The position numbers were made by a program, and so were the translations under genes. From assembly GCF_038592905.1 (NCBI RefSeq), contig NZ_CP151943.1:5220501-5284500 (forward strand): DNA of 64,000 bases. The letters are read 5' to 3'. Below are positions 17,835 to 27,059 of the stretch, in pieces. The notes under the pieces are model-generated. The model saw nothing but the letters and a program-made list of their open reading frames with translations, searched no databases and was not told the origin of the DNA. Position 1 is the stretch's first letter. Every line of letters begins with the position of its first letter. This DNA is from Neobacillus sp. FSL H8-0543. Its GTDB lineage: Bacteria > Bacillota > Bacilli > Bacillales > Cytobacillaceae.

Positions 17835-18734
17835 CTACTTAATAATCTCTAATTCTTTCGCCACTTGTTCAATCTTTTTGTAATTCTCATTTTTTGTTTC
17901 TACAAACTTGTCAGTTTGGAATAAATCTGCAATTTCTGTTTGCTCGCCTGTCATTGAAAGCAGAGCATCCTTAACTTTGCCCTTAACGCCTTTTCCAAAG
18001 ACTTCTTCAACATTACTATTAATCGTCCAGTTATAGTCGTAATAAGGTGGAGTCGTGTAAAAAACTTTCACTTTACTTGTATCTACTTTAGCTTCTTTAA
18101 CAGCTGCTTCCCAAACGGAAATATTTAATGCACCTGCTTTAAAGGCACCTGATTCAACTAACTTATAGGTTGTGTCATGTGATCCAGAGAAGTTTGGCTT
18201 CCCATCAAGGTCCGTATTTGCGTCAATCCCTGCTTCTGATAGAAAATATCGTGGCATTAAATGCCCAGAAGTTGAGCTTTCACTGCCAAATGTTAAGGAA
18301 TTACCTTTTAAATCCTCAAGTGAATTAATTCCAGAACCCTCTTGGGTAATGAATACTGACTTGAATTCTGCGTCACGTGGTCTTTGGACGATTGATTCAG
18401 CATCAGGAACTAGGTTTCTTGCTTGAACACTTGTTAAGCCACCAAACCAAGCTAAATGAATCTCACCACGTTGGAAGGCAGTTACTAATGCAGCATAATC
18501 AACTGTCGGAACAAATTCCACTTTGAACCCTGTTTTTTCATTTAGATGTTTTGCGACTGCGTCCATTCCTTTTTGAAGGTCAGCAGCGTTTTGATCAGGA
18601 ATCGCACCGATTTTTAACACCTCTGTTGTTTTTGTTTCTTTCGTACCTTCATTTGCTTTATCATCCTCTTGACCACAAGCAGCCAATGTAATTAGAAGCA
18701 TAGAAATAATAATTGCAGATAACCATTTTTTCAT
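17835..18734 (-). CDS. phnD: Phosphonate-type binding lipoprotein
   Basis: A 299-residue lipoprotein. The signal peptide ends in the lipobox LAAC with Cys20 as the lipidated residue. The mature part matches PhnD/TctC-like binding proteins: GAIPDQNAADLQKGMD, FVPTVDYAALVTAFQRGE, WFGGLTSVQA and GSESSTSGH, the last two lining the ligand pocket. The start at 18734 is chosen because AGAGGAGAAT lies 6 nt upstream and the signal peptide begins there; a longer frame from 18794 lacks both. Ligand could be a phosphonate, phosphite or hypophosphite. It is the first gene of phnDCE. Confidence 0.92.
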   Translation of the reverse strand: MKKWLSAIIISMLLITLAACGQEDDKANEGTKETKTTEVLKIGAIPDQNAADLQKGMDAVAKHLNEKTGFKVEFVPTVDYAALVTAFQRGEIHLAWFGGLTSVQARNLVPDAESIVQRPRDAEFKSVFITQEGSGINSLEDLKGNSLTFGSESSTSGHLMPRYFLSEAGIDANTDLDGKPNFSGSHDTTYKLVESGAFKAGALNISVWEAAVKEAKVDTSKVKVFYTTPPYYDYNWTINSNVEEVFGKGVKGKVKDALLSMTGEQTEIADLFQTDKFVETKNENYKKIEQVAKELEIIK

Positions 18735-18919
18735 ATTGTATTCTCCTCTTAGTTTGTGTTTTTTGTGGTAGATAATAGTCTTAACCTTTTTCATTATAAG
18801 TGGATGGTTTTTTTAAATAAATTCATTTTATCTATATATTCAATTGTTATTCATCGATAAAATCAATAGGTAAATAAGGATTCAGCATATTGGAATTATT
18901 TTCTCCCAAAAATGAACAG

Positions 18920-18946
18920 AAAAACCCCTGCTATGCTTAGCAGGGG
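18920..18946 (-). terminator. Rho-independent terminator of the ABC-F remnant
   Basis: On the minus strand CCCCTGCTA pairs with TAGCAGGGG and is followed by TTTTT. Confidence 0.85.
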
Positions 18947-19080
18947 ACAAGTGATACGTTACGATTGAGCTGCTTTTGACGGCTCTTCGCACGACCAGTT
19001 GTAGAATAGCGCGCTTTATTTTTGGCAATAAAGTCTTCTTGTTTTTTAATGAATTCCTTTTGCTTTTCATAAAAATACAT
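18937..19080 (-). pseudogene. Remnant of an ABC-F ATPase gene (linker region)
   Basis: The minus strand from 19080 reads 47 codons that begin with MYFYEKQKEFIKKQ and contain DFIAKNKAR and GRAKSRQKQLNR. This is the inter-domain linker typical of ABC-F proteins of the YkpA/YfmM group, where it joins the two ATPase domains. Neither ATPase domain is present on either side. No ribosome site fits the ATG. I take it as the leftover of a deleted gene whose own terminator remains; a short expressed peptide is less likely. Another, unrelated complete ABC-F gene is at 36.2 kb. Confidence 0.65.
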
Positions 19081-19236
19081 TCCTACATCATACTAGATTT
19101 TTTAGGATTTGACTATATTTTCTCCCTAGTATTACTGGGATTAAAAGGTAAAAAATGAGGTTTTAGTTCAGATCAAGTGACAAGTTCTAAACTTGTACAT
19201 AAAATAATAGGACAACCAATGGGAGGGAGTTATCTA

Positions 19237-19458
19237 ATGTCTGTTAATCAAGATGGTGTAACGATTGGTACAGTCTCTGGAGGGATAGTTAACTTTGGCG
19301 GGGCGGTGTATATTTCTCCGATATCCGTTACAAAAGCCAACTCTGGAGCGGGTGATAATAATACTGGTGAAGAGGTCACAGCATGCCTGGAGAGAAATCG
19401 AACAAATCAAAAAAGTGTGACAGAATTACTTGAATTAATAAAGACGATGCTGGGATGA
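19237..19458 (+). CDS. GerPA/GerPF-like spore germination protein
   Basis: A 73-residue protein with the GerPA/GerPF pattern: TVSGGIVNFGGAVYISP followed by SGAGDNNTG. GerP proteins are made in the mother cell and help germinants pass the spore coat. Here it is a single gene outside a gerPABCDEF operon, like the extra GerPF-type copies that many Bacilli carry. GGGAGGGAG lies about 7 nt before the ATG at 19237; an in-frame start at 19177 has no ribosome site. Its last codons form the left arm of the terminator. Confidence 0.85.
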   Translation: MSVNQDGVTIGTVSGGIVNFGGAVYISPISVTKANSGAGDNNTGEEVTACLERNRTNQKSVTELLELIKTMLG

Positions 19459-19477
19459 GCATCGTCTTTATTAATTC
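19432..19477. terminator. Bidirectional terminator with perfect 20-bp arms
   Basis: The arm 19432-19451 is the exact reverse complement of 19458-19477, with a 6-nt loop. The left arm is inside the gerPF-like coding sequence and the right arm ends one base before the pbuX stop. Confidence 0.93.
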
Positions 19478-20784
19478 TTAAGAAACTTTAAGTTTTTGCG
19501 CTGAAGACTGAGTTTGTTTCTGTGGTTTAGCCACATTAAAAACAATATTTAAGAAAATTGCTGTTAGGCTACCGGCAACTATTCCATTGCTGGAGAGGAT
19601 TTTGATGCTTTCCGGCAGTTGGGCAAATAAATCCGGAACAGCCGTTACACCAAGTCCCATTCCTACTGAACAAGCAATAATCAAAAGATTTTCTTGTGAA
19701 GCAAACTCCACCTTGCTAAGCATTTTGATTCCGTATGCGATGACCATTCCAAACATAGCAACCATCGCACCGCCTAATACAGGTGTTGGAATCACAGTAG
19801 TAAGGGCACCCATTTTAGGGACAAACCCTAGGACTACTAACATAACTCCCATTGTATAAATAACATTTTTCCCCTTTACACCAGAAAGTTGAACAAGCCC
19901 GACATTTTGTGAGTAGGTGGTATATGGGAAGGCATTAAACAGACCGCCTAGAATAATCGCCAAACCTTCGGCACGATAACCCTTAGATAAATCCTTTTCA
20001 GTAAGTTTTTTTCCAGTGATATCACTAAGTGCAAAATAAACGCCAGTTGATTCAACAAGGCTAACAATTGCTACAAGTGTCATTGTAATAATCGGTGTCC
20101 ATTCAAAGGTTGGCAGACCGAAATAAAATGGCTTTACCATATGAAACCATGATGCATCCCCAACAGCTGCAAAATTGACTTTTCCCATGAGAGAAGCAGC
20201 TATGGTACCAGCAGCTAGTCCTAATAAAATTGCAATCGAACGGATGAACCCTTTTGTAAAACGATAGAGCAAAATGATAAATAGTAAAGTTCCAAATGCT
20301 AGACTAATATTTGATAGACTGCCAAAATCAGGGCTGCCTTGACCTCCAGCAATATTGTTCATGGCAACGGGAATAAGTGTAATCCCGATAATGGTAACCA
20401 CGGAGCCTGTGACAACTGGCGGGAAAAATTTAAGTAATTTGCCAAAGAATTGTGAAATAAGTACGACTACTAAGCCAGAAATTAGAATCGATCCATAGAT
20501 AGCGGATATCCCGAACTGTCCACCGATAGCGATCATCGGCCCAACAGCTGTAAAGGTACAGCCGAGGACGATGGGTAAACCGATTCCGAAAAAGCGATTC
20601 TGCCAAACTTGTAATATCGTCGCAATACCACACATTAAAATATCAATCGAAACGAGGTAGGTTAATTGTTCACCAGTTAAATTTAACGCACCGCCAACAA
20701 TAAGAGGGACGATTACCGCACCTGCATACATTGCTAATACATGCTGAATACCTAGAGAGGCGATTTTAAATGGGTTCTGTTTCA

Positions 20785-20785
<1 letters not shown>
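19478..20785 (-). CDS. pbuX: Xanthine permease
   Basis: A 435-residue membrane protein of the NCS2 (nucleobase:cation symporter 2) family with twelve to fourteen helices. The family signature is seen in GLGVTAVPDLF and in the pocket motifs ALSDITGKKLT and NAFPYTTYSQNVGL (QNxG type). It takes up xanthine. The ATG shares its A with the TAA stop of xpt (TAATG), and GGAGG lies inside the end of xpt, so translation is coupled as in B. subtilis xpt-pbuX. Confidence 0.95.
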
Positions 20786-21585
<800 letters not shown>

Positions 21586-21605
21586 AACCATATGAATTTA
21601 TTCAC

Positions 21606-21634
21606 ATTATACTCGTGACAAAAACACAAATCAA
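21606..21634 (-). promoter_or_regulatory. SigA promoter of the xpt-pbuX operon
   Basis: Minus-strand -35 TTGATT (21634-21629) and -10 TATAAT (21611-21606) are 17 nt apart and lie about 20 nt before the riboswitch aptamer. Confidence 0.85.
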
Positions 21635-21893
21635 CCTTAAATTATAAAAAGGACGAATGAAAGAGTATGATTTTAAGTTTATGTTCGTCTTTTGGAAGCG
21701 GTTCCCGAACGGGTTATATTCAAAAAATTAGTGAGGATTTAATAAATAAAAAATATCCTTAATTCAAATTGGTTATTCAAAAAGGGGAGTCTAAAATTTT
21801 TTTTACAGAATGTCCGCTTGATATGAACATATTTAAAAAAGTGTGATAAAGTATAGTACAGAAAAGCTTTAATACTAGTAATTGTCCATGATT
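21635..21893. other. Intergenic region before the kbl leader
   Basis: No convincing gene is seen. Two short plus-strand frames exist (24 codons from 21656 and 31 codons from 21667, the latter reading SFGSGSRTGYIQK), but neither has a known relative that I recognise. The region should hold the kbl promoter. Confidence 0.3.
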
Positions 21894-21925
21894 CAATTGT
21901 CCGCCTGTGACGGACAATTGTTTTT
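21894..21925 (+). terminator. Leader terminator or attenuator upstream of kbl
   Basis: CAATTGTCCG at 21894-21903 pairs perfectly with CGGACAATTG at 21911-21920 and is followed by TTTTT, 29 nt before the kbl start. A second copy of AATTGTCC near 21880 could compete for the same right arm. Confidence 0.6.
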
Positions 21926-21953
21926 CTATAAGCGACAAAAAGGGGGAATTTAC

Positions 21954-23144
21954 GTGTCCAGCAATACTTTGGAACAATTCTTAAACGAAAACCTGGCCGA
22001 TTTAAAAACTAAGGGTCTTTATAATGTCATCGATCCATTAGAAAGTGCAAATGGACCAGTGATCACAATAAATGGGAAGAAATTAGTTAATCTTTCATCA
22101 AATAATTATTTAGGATTAGCAACCGATGAACGGTTAAAACAGGCAGCAACAGACGCAATTAAGAAATTTGGAGTCGGTGCTGGTGCTGTACGGACCATTA
22201 ATGGAACACTTAAATTACATGTGGAATTGGAAGAAAAATTAGCTGAATTCAAGCATACAGAAGCTGCTATTGCCTATCAATCCGGTTTTAACTGTAATAT
22301 GGCGGCTATTTCCGCTGTTATGGATAAGAATGATGCGATCCTATCCGATGAGTTGAACCATGCTTCTATTATCGATGGCTGCCGCCTTTCTAAAGCAAAA
22401 ATCATTCGTGTCAATCATTCAGATATGGCTGATTTACGTGCGAAAGCAAAAGAAGCAAAGGAATCAGGTCTATATAATAAAATCATGGTCATTACCGATG
22501 GGGTATTCTCAATGGATGGCGACATTGCTTTATTACCTGAAATCGTTAAGATTGCAGAGGAATTTGATCTTATTACATATGTAGATGATGCCCACGGCTC
22601 TGGCGTTTTAGGTGAGGGCGCAGGAACAGTAAAACATTTCGGTCTTTCTGATAAAATTGATTTTCAAATTGGTACCCTGTCTAAGGCAATTGGGGTCGTT
22701 GGAGGATATGTTGCAGGCAAAAGGAATTTAATTGATTGGTTAAAGGTACGTAGCCGTCCATTTTTGTTCTCTACATCACTAACACCTGCCGACGTCGCTG
22801 CAAGTATTAAATCGATTGAACTCTTAATGGAAAGCACAGAATTAAACAAAAAACTTTGGGAAAATGGCGATTATCTAAAAAAAGGTTTGAAGGACTTAGG
22901 ATTTAATATTGGAAACAGCGAAACACCTATTACGCCATGTATTATTGGTGACGAAAGTCTAACTCAACAATTCAGCAAACGCCTTAATGATGAAGGAGTA
23001 TACGCAAAGGCGATTGTCTTCCCAACTGTTCCACAGGGTACCGGACGTGTCCGCAATATGCCAACCGCTGCCCATACAAAAGTAATGCTTGATCAGGCAA
23101 TTGCTATATACGAGAAAGTAGGCAAGGAAATGGGAATTATTTAA
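21954..23144 (+). CDS. kbl: Glycine C-acetyltransferase (2-amino-3-ketobutyrate CoA ligase)
   Basis: A 396-residue PLP enzyme of the alpha-oxoamine synthase family. It cleaves 2-amino-3-oxobutyrate with CoA to glycine and acetyl-CoA. The PLP Lys is in [12 protein letters not shown] (about residue 244); [26 protein letters not shown] and [11 protein letters not shown] complete the cofactor site. The GTG at 21954 is taken as the start because AGGGGG lies upstream and the alignment with other Kbl proteins starts there; the frame is open back to 21882 through the leader hairpin. It is followed by an SDR-type threonine dehydrogenase, giving the two-step threonine to glycine route. Confidence 0.93.
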   Translation: MSSNTLEQFLNENLADLKTKGLYNVIDPLESANGPVITINGKKLVNLSSNNYLGLATDERLKQAATDAIKKFGVGAGAVRTINGTLKLHVELEEKLAEFKHTEAAIAYQSGFNCNMAAISAVMDKNDAILSDELNHASIIDGCRLSKAKIIRVNHSDMADLRAKAKEAKESGLYNKIMVITDGVFSMDGDIALLPEIVKIAEEFDLITYVDDAHGSGVLGEGAGTVKHFGLSDKIDFQIGTLSKAIGVVGGYVAGKRNLIDWLKVRSRPFLFSTSLTPADVAASIKSIELLMESTELNKKLWENGDYLKKGLKDLGFNIGNSETPITPCIIGDESLTQQFSKRLNDEGVYAKAIVFPTVPQGTGRVRNMPTAAHTKVMLDQAIAIYEKVGKEMGII

Positions 23145-23187
23145 TTCTTAGATTCACGCTAGACATAAGCGAAGAGGACGGAGAAGC

Positions 23188-24135
23188 ATGAAGAAGATTT
23201 TAATTACAGGTGCATTAGGTCAAATTGGATCCGAACTAACGATGAAGTTAAGGGAGATCTATGGTTCCAATAATGTCATCGCCACAGATATAAAAAGGAA
23301 CGATAGCGAGGCTGCACAAAATGGGCCGTTTGAAATCGTTGATGTGACTGATTTGAACCGAATGGGCGAGGTTGCAAAAAAATATAATGTCGATACGGTG
23401 ATGCATTTGGCGGCACTCTTATCTGCCACAGCAGAAGCAAAACCTGTTTTTGCCTGGAATTTAAATATGGGTGGCTTGATGAATGCACTCGAAACGGCAA
23501 GAGAACTCAATGCACAATTTTTCACACCAAGTTCTATTGGTGCTTTTGGTCCATTGACACCCAAAGACAGTACTCCACAGGATACCATCATGCGCCCGAC
23601 AACTATGTATGGTGTAAATAAAGTAGCTGGAGAACTCCTTGCTGATTATTATTTCCATAAATTTGGAGTGGATACTCGCGGTTTGCGTTTCCCTGGCTTA
23701 GTTTCTTACGTTGCACTACCAGGCGGAGGGACAACAGACTATGCGGTTGAAATTTATTATGAAGCGATTAAAAACAAGAAATATATTTCATATATTGATA
23801 AAGGCACATATATGGACATGATGTATATGCCTGACGCTTTAACAGCAATCATTGATTTAATGGAGTCGGATCCAGCTAATCTTGTTCACCGTAACTCCTT
23901 CAATGTTACTGCGATGAGTTTTGCCCCTGAAGAAATTGCTCGAGAGATTTCTCTGCATGTTCCTGGCTTTGAGATAACCTATGCAGTTGATCCTGCTCGT
24001 CAAAAAATTGCAGACAGCTGGCCAAACTCGATTGATCCCACCGCCGCAAGGGAAGAATGGGGCTTTAAATCAGAATATGATTTAGCCAAAATGACTAAAG
24101 ATATGATTGAAAAGTTAACAAAAAAAATCTTATAA
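23188..24135 (+). CDS. tdh: NAD-dependent L-threonine 3-dehydrogenase, SDR type
   Basis: A 315-residue protein of the extended short-chain dehydrogenase (NAD-epimerase) fold. GALGQIGSELT at residues 7-17 is the NAD-binding glycine motif and YGVNK gives the catalytic Tyr141 and Lys145. It matches the UDP-galactose-epimerase-like L-threonine dehydrogenases rather than the zinc-dependent medium-chain Tdh of B. subtilis and E. coli. It would oxidise threonine to 2-amino-3-oxobutyrate, the substrate of the adjacent Kbl. GAGGACGGAG precedes the ATG. The pair is surely an operon with 43 nt between genes. Confidence 0.9.
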   Translation: MKKILITGALGQIGSELTMKLREIYGSNNVIATDIKRNDSEAAQNGPFEIVDVTDLNRMGEVAKKYNVDTVMHLAALLSATAEAKPVFAWNLNMGGLMNALETARELNAQFFTPSSIGAFGPLTPKDSTPQDTIMRPTTMYGVNKVAGELLADYYFHKFGVDTRGLRFPGLVSYVALPGGGTTDYAVEIYYEAIKNKKYISYIDKGTYMDMMYMPDALTAIIDLMESDPANLVHRNSFNVTAMSFAPEEIAREISLHVPGFEITYAVDPARQKIADSWPNSIDPTAAREEWGFKSEYDLAKMTKDMIEKLTKKIL

Positions 24136-24140
24136 ATGCG

Positions 24141-24169
24141 TCCCGGGCTTAATAGGCTCGGGATTTTTT
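24141..24169 (+). terminator. Rho-independent terminator after tdh
   Basis: TCCCGGGCT pairs with GGCTCGGGA (two wobble pairs) and is followed by TTTTTT. Confidence 0.85.
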
Positions 24170-24212
24170 GATTATGTCTATATGCGTTGTAACTGAAAAC
24201 TATCTTACAAAA

Positions 24213-24377
24213 CTATAGGTTCCTCTCAAACAAAATCCCCACTCGTTCTACCATAACTTTTGGAGTGTAGGGTTTTCCATTCTTAAACCACCATTCCATT
24301 ATTCCTGCGATAGCTGCTCCAAAAGGAGATTGGCTTTTTGAGTGATTAAATCTAAAGAACCGTAATATAACTTTTAT
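24213..24377 (-). pseudogene. C-terminal remnant of a TetR-family regulator
   Basis: The minus strand holds about 52 open codons ending at a TAG at 24213-24215. They read FGAAIAGIMEWWFKNGKPY, then TPKVMVERVGILFERNL. The pattern of an Ala-Gly-rich helix, EWW, NG and a final Leu-rich helix is the usual C-terminal end of TetR repressors. A stop lies just upstream and no helix-turn-helix part is present, so the gene was truncated. It sits in the promoter region of the ger operon. Confidence 0.6.
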
Positions 24378-24437
24378 TCATATTTTACCCAGTTGCGGTA
24401 ACAATAATCGTAATTCAAAAATGATGGTGATTGTTCA

Positions 24438-25931
24438 ATGAAAAGATGGTTAATAAAGAAGAGCATCCATGAAGATATAAAAAAAACAGAATGGGCACAA
24501 ATATTAGCAAAATCCAATGACTTTAAAAAAGCCTTTTATTACAATCAAAAAACAAATGTGCGATTTTGCATTTCATTTTTTAATACCTTAGTTGATGAGA
24601 AAGTCGTCCAGCAAGGTATCCTTCCTTCTTTATTGGAGGGTGATTTTCATTCGGTTGATGATATTAAGAAAATCGTTCCACTTGAAGATGTTCAAATCAG
24701 TGATAACCCTTCTAAAATTGAAGAAAATCTATGTAACGGCTATGTGCTACTGACCATTGAAACAGAGGAAAGGCAGTTTGGTTTGATCGGTGCTAAAAAG
24801 GAAATAGTCCGTAATCTTTCACCGCCCGAAGTAGAGATTTCTGTTATTGGCCCAAAAGAAGCCTTTGTTGAATCCATTTCGACAAATTTAAACTTAATTA
24901 GAAGACGATTGCCTATAAAAGAATTAATAGTGGAAGAATATACAATTGGGAGTCTATCTAAAACAAAGATTGCTGTCTTACATATTGAAGGGATTACAAA
25001 TCAAGAGAATGTGAATACTGTCAGGCAACGATTGAAAGATGTTGAATTTGATGCAATTACTGACAGTTCATATATTGTGCAGTTCCTATCGGATAATTCG
25101 AATTCACCATTTCCTCAGTTACTAGATACAGAAAGGCCAGACCGAGTTGCGGCGATTTTGGCTGAGGGAAAGATAGCCATTTGTGTAGACGGTTCACCGC
25201 ATGTTTTGATTACGCCGACTACTTTTGTTAACTTTTTCAGTGCCTTCGAAGACTATTATTTAAATTGGATCATTGCTTCATTTTTTAGATTACTTAGGAT
25301 GTTTTCCGTCTTCTTTTCCATCTTGGTTACCCCACTTTATGTAGCCGTTCTAACTTATCATTATGAAATTATTCCACATGATTTGTTAGGGACTTTAATT
25401 TCATCAAGGAGGATTGTTCCCTTTCCGCCAGTGCTGGAGGCTGTGTTTTTAGAAATGACGATTGAATTGTTAAGAGAGGCTGGGGCGAGGTTGCCGACAA
25501 AGGTAGGACAGACAATTGGTATCGTTGGAGGGATCGTCATTGGAACTGCATCGGTTGAAGCAGGACTTACAAGTAATGTTCTTCTCATTCTCATCGCACT
25601 CGCTGCACTTTCTTCCTTTACAACGCCAATATATAAGATGAGCAATACCATCCGTGTACTACGCTTCCCTTTTTTATTTTTTGCTCACCTTTGGGGATTG
25701 ATCGGCATTTTATTCTGTTTTTGTATTTTATTGACCCACTTAATCCGCCTTACCTCCCTAGGCAGGCCGTTTTTGGATCCTTTTTATCCACCAAGGCTGG
25801 TAGACCTACAGGATTCTCTGATTAGATTTCCTTTTAGGGATCAGGGCATGAGACCAGAGTTTTTAAGAACAGAAAATCCTATCCGCTATAGTATGAATAA
25901 GGCAAGTATTAAAAAGGATATTGAGGAATGA
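24438..25931 (+). CDS. Spore germinant receptor subunit A (GerA family)
   Basis: A 497-residue protein matching GerAA/GerKA. The N-terminal cytosolic part (to about residue 270) contains SVIGPKEAFVESISTNLNLIR-like family sequence and PQLLDTERPD; it is followed by about five to six helices with SSRRIVPFPPVLEA and EAGARLPTKVGQTIGIVGG. These subunits form nutrient-gated channels in the inner spore membrane. GGTGAT precedes the ATG. It is the first gene of an A-B-C operon, normally expressed in the forespore under SigG. Which of gerA, gerB or gerK it corresponds to cannot be decided here. Confidence 0.93.
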   Translation: MKRWLIKKSIHEDIKKTEWAQILAKSNDFKKAFYYNQKTNVRFCISFFNTLVDEKVVQQGILPSLLEGDFHSVDDIKKIVPLEDVQISDNPSKIEENLCNGYVLLTIETEERQFGLIGAKKEIVRNLSPPEVEISVIGPKEAFVESISTNLNLIRRRLPIKELIVEEYTIGSLSKTKIAVLHIEGITNQENVNTVRQRLKDVEFDAITDSSYIVQFLSDNSNSPFPQLLDTERPDRVAAILAEGKIAICVDGSPHVLITPTTFVNFFSAFEDYYLNWIIASFFRLLRMFSVFFSILVTPLYVAVLTYHYEIIPHDLLGTLISSRRIVPFPPVLEAVFLEMTIELLREAGARLPTKVGQTIGIVGGIVIGTASVEAGLTSNVLLILIALAALSSFTTPIYKMSNTIRVLRFPFLFFAHLWGLIGILFCFCILLTHLIRLTSLGRPFLDPFYPPRLVDLQDSLIRFPFRDQGMRPEFLRTENPIRYSMNKASIKKDIEE

Positions 25932-25967
25932 CTGCAAGATATGGAATAAATAGGGAGGTGAATCAAT

Positions 25968-27059
25968 ATTCAAGAGCAAACTATTCCTGACAGGCTGAAA
26001 ATCTCCCCCTTCTTAATTTATTATTCGATTATGTCCATGCAAATCGGACTAGGCGCTTTTAATTTTCAGCGTAGAATCGCAAAAGCAACTGGCTATGACG
26101 CTTGGATTTCTATATTATTCGCAGGGATATGCCTTCATATTATTCTCTGGATGATTTATAAAATTGCAGAAACTGTCAACGGAGATATCGTTTCAGCACA
26201 TACGTATGTAGCGGGGAATTTTCTTGGGAAGCTATTAAGTATTCCTTTTATTGGATATTTTCTCATGCATTCTTTGGCTACTCTTCGTTCATTCATTGAA
26301 ATTATCCAGGTTTGGATGTTTCCTGAATTAAGCATTTTCTGGTTCACCTTCAGCTTTATGCTGCTCTGTATGTATGTTGTATTTGGCGGACTCCGAGCAG
26401 TCGTTGGAATGGCTTTTTTCAGTATCGTCTTGCCTGGATACTTAGTGTTTACTTTTGGTTTTAATTTACCCTATACTAACTTTGAAAATTTATTGCCTAT
26501 TTGGGATCATTCCGTAATAGACTTGTTAAAAGGTTCCTTTCAAATGACGCTTTCTTTTATAGGCTTTGAAATTGTGCTGTTTCTTTACCCCTTTATTAAG
26601 GATCCGCAAAGGTCCAAAAAATGGGCCCATTTTGCGATATTAACGACCACGCTCCTATTTACAGTTTTTGCGATCGTAACTTTTGCTTACTTTTCGGAAG
26701 AACAACTACAAAAAGCACTATGGCCAACGTTGTCGATGTGGAAGATTCTGAAACTCTCTTTTGTAGATCGCTTTGAATTCATTGGAATTGCAAACTGGAA
26801 TTTAATTATTCTTCCCAATGTTTGTCTCTCCATCTGGATCGGCTCTAGGCTAGTGAATAGGATTTTTAATATCAGGCAGAAAAAGGGTGTTTATTTGTTT
26901 ATTATTCCCCATTTGGCAGCCATTAATTTTATTCATACACGGGAAGGAATTGACTTGTTAAATCAGAGTGTGGCGAAAATAGGATTTGTTTTTACGATGC
27001 TGTACATTCCTTTATTATTCATTGCTGTCCAGATTGCTAAGAAGGTGAAGACAAAATGA
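25968..27059 (+). CDS. Spore germinant receptor subunit B, apparent ATT start
   Basis: A 363-residue APC-superfamily permease with ten helices, matching GerAB/GerKB. In other GerB proteins the N-terminus reads close to QxQTxPDRxKxSPFL, and here QEQTIPDRLKISPFL is encoded directly after an ATT at 25968. GGGAGGTGA at 25953-25961 is placed correctly for that ATT. The first ATG in the frame is at 26031 and would remove 21 conserved residues including part of helix 1. So the start is either a rare ATT or an altered ATG. It would bind the germinant (amino acids in studied members). The stop overlaps the next gene by four bases (ATGA). Confidence 0.88.
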   Translation: MQEQTIPDRLKISPFLIYYSIMSMQIGLGAFNFQRRIAKATGYDAWISILFAGICLHIILWMIYKIAETVNGDIVSAHTYVAGNFLGKLLSIPFIGYFLMHSLATLRSFIEIIQVWMFPELSIFWFTFSFMLLCMYVVFGGLRAVVGMAFFSIVLPGYLVFTFGFNLPYTNFENLLPIWDHSVIDLLKGSFQMTLSFIGFEIVLFLYPFIKDPQRSKKWAHFAILTTTLLFTVFAIVTFAYFSEEQLQKALWPTLSMWKILKLSFVDRFEFIGIANWNLIILPNVCLSIWIGSRLVNRIFNIRQKKGVYLFIIPHLAAINFIHTREGIDLLNQSVAKIGFVFTMLYIPLLFIAVQIAKKVKTK

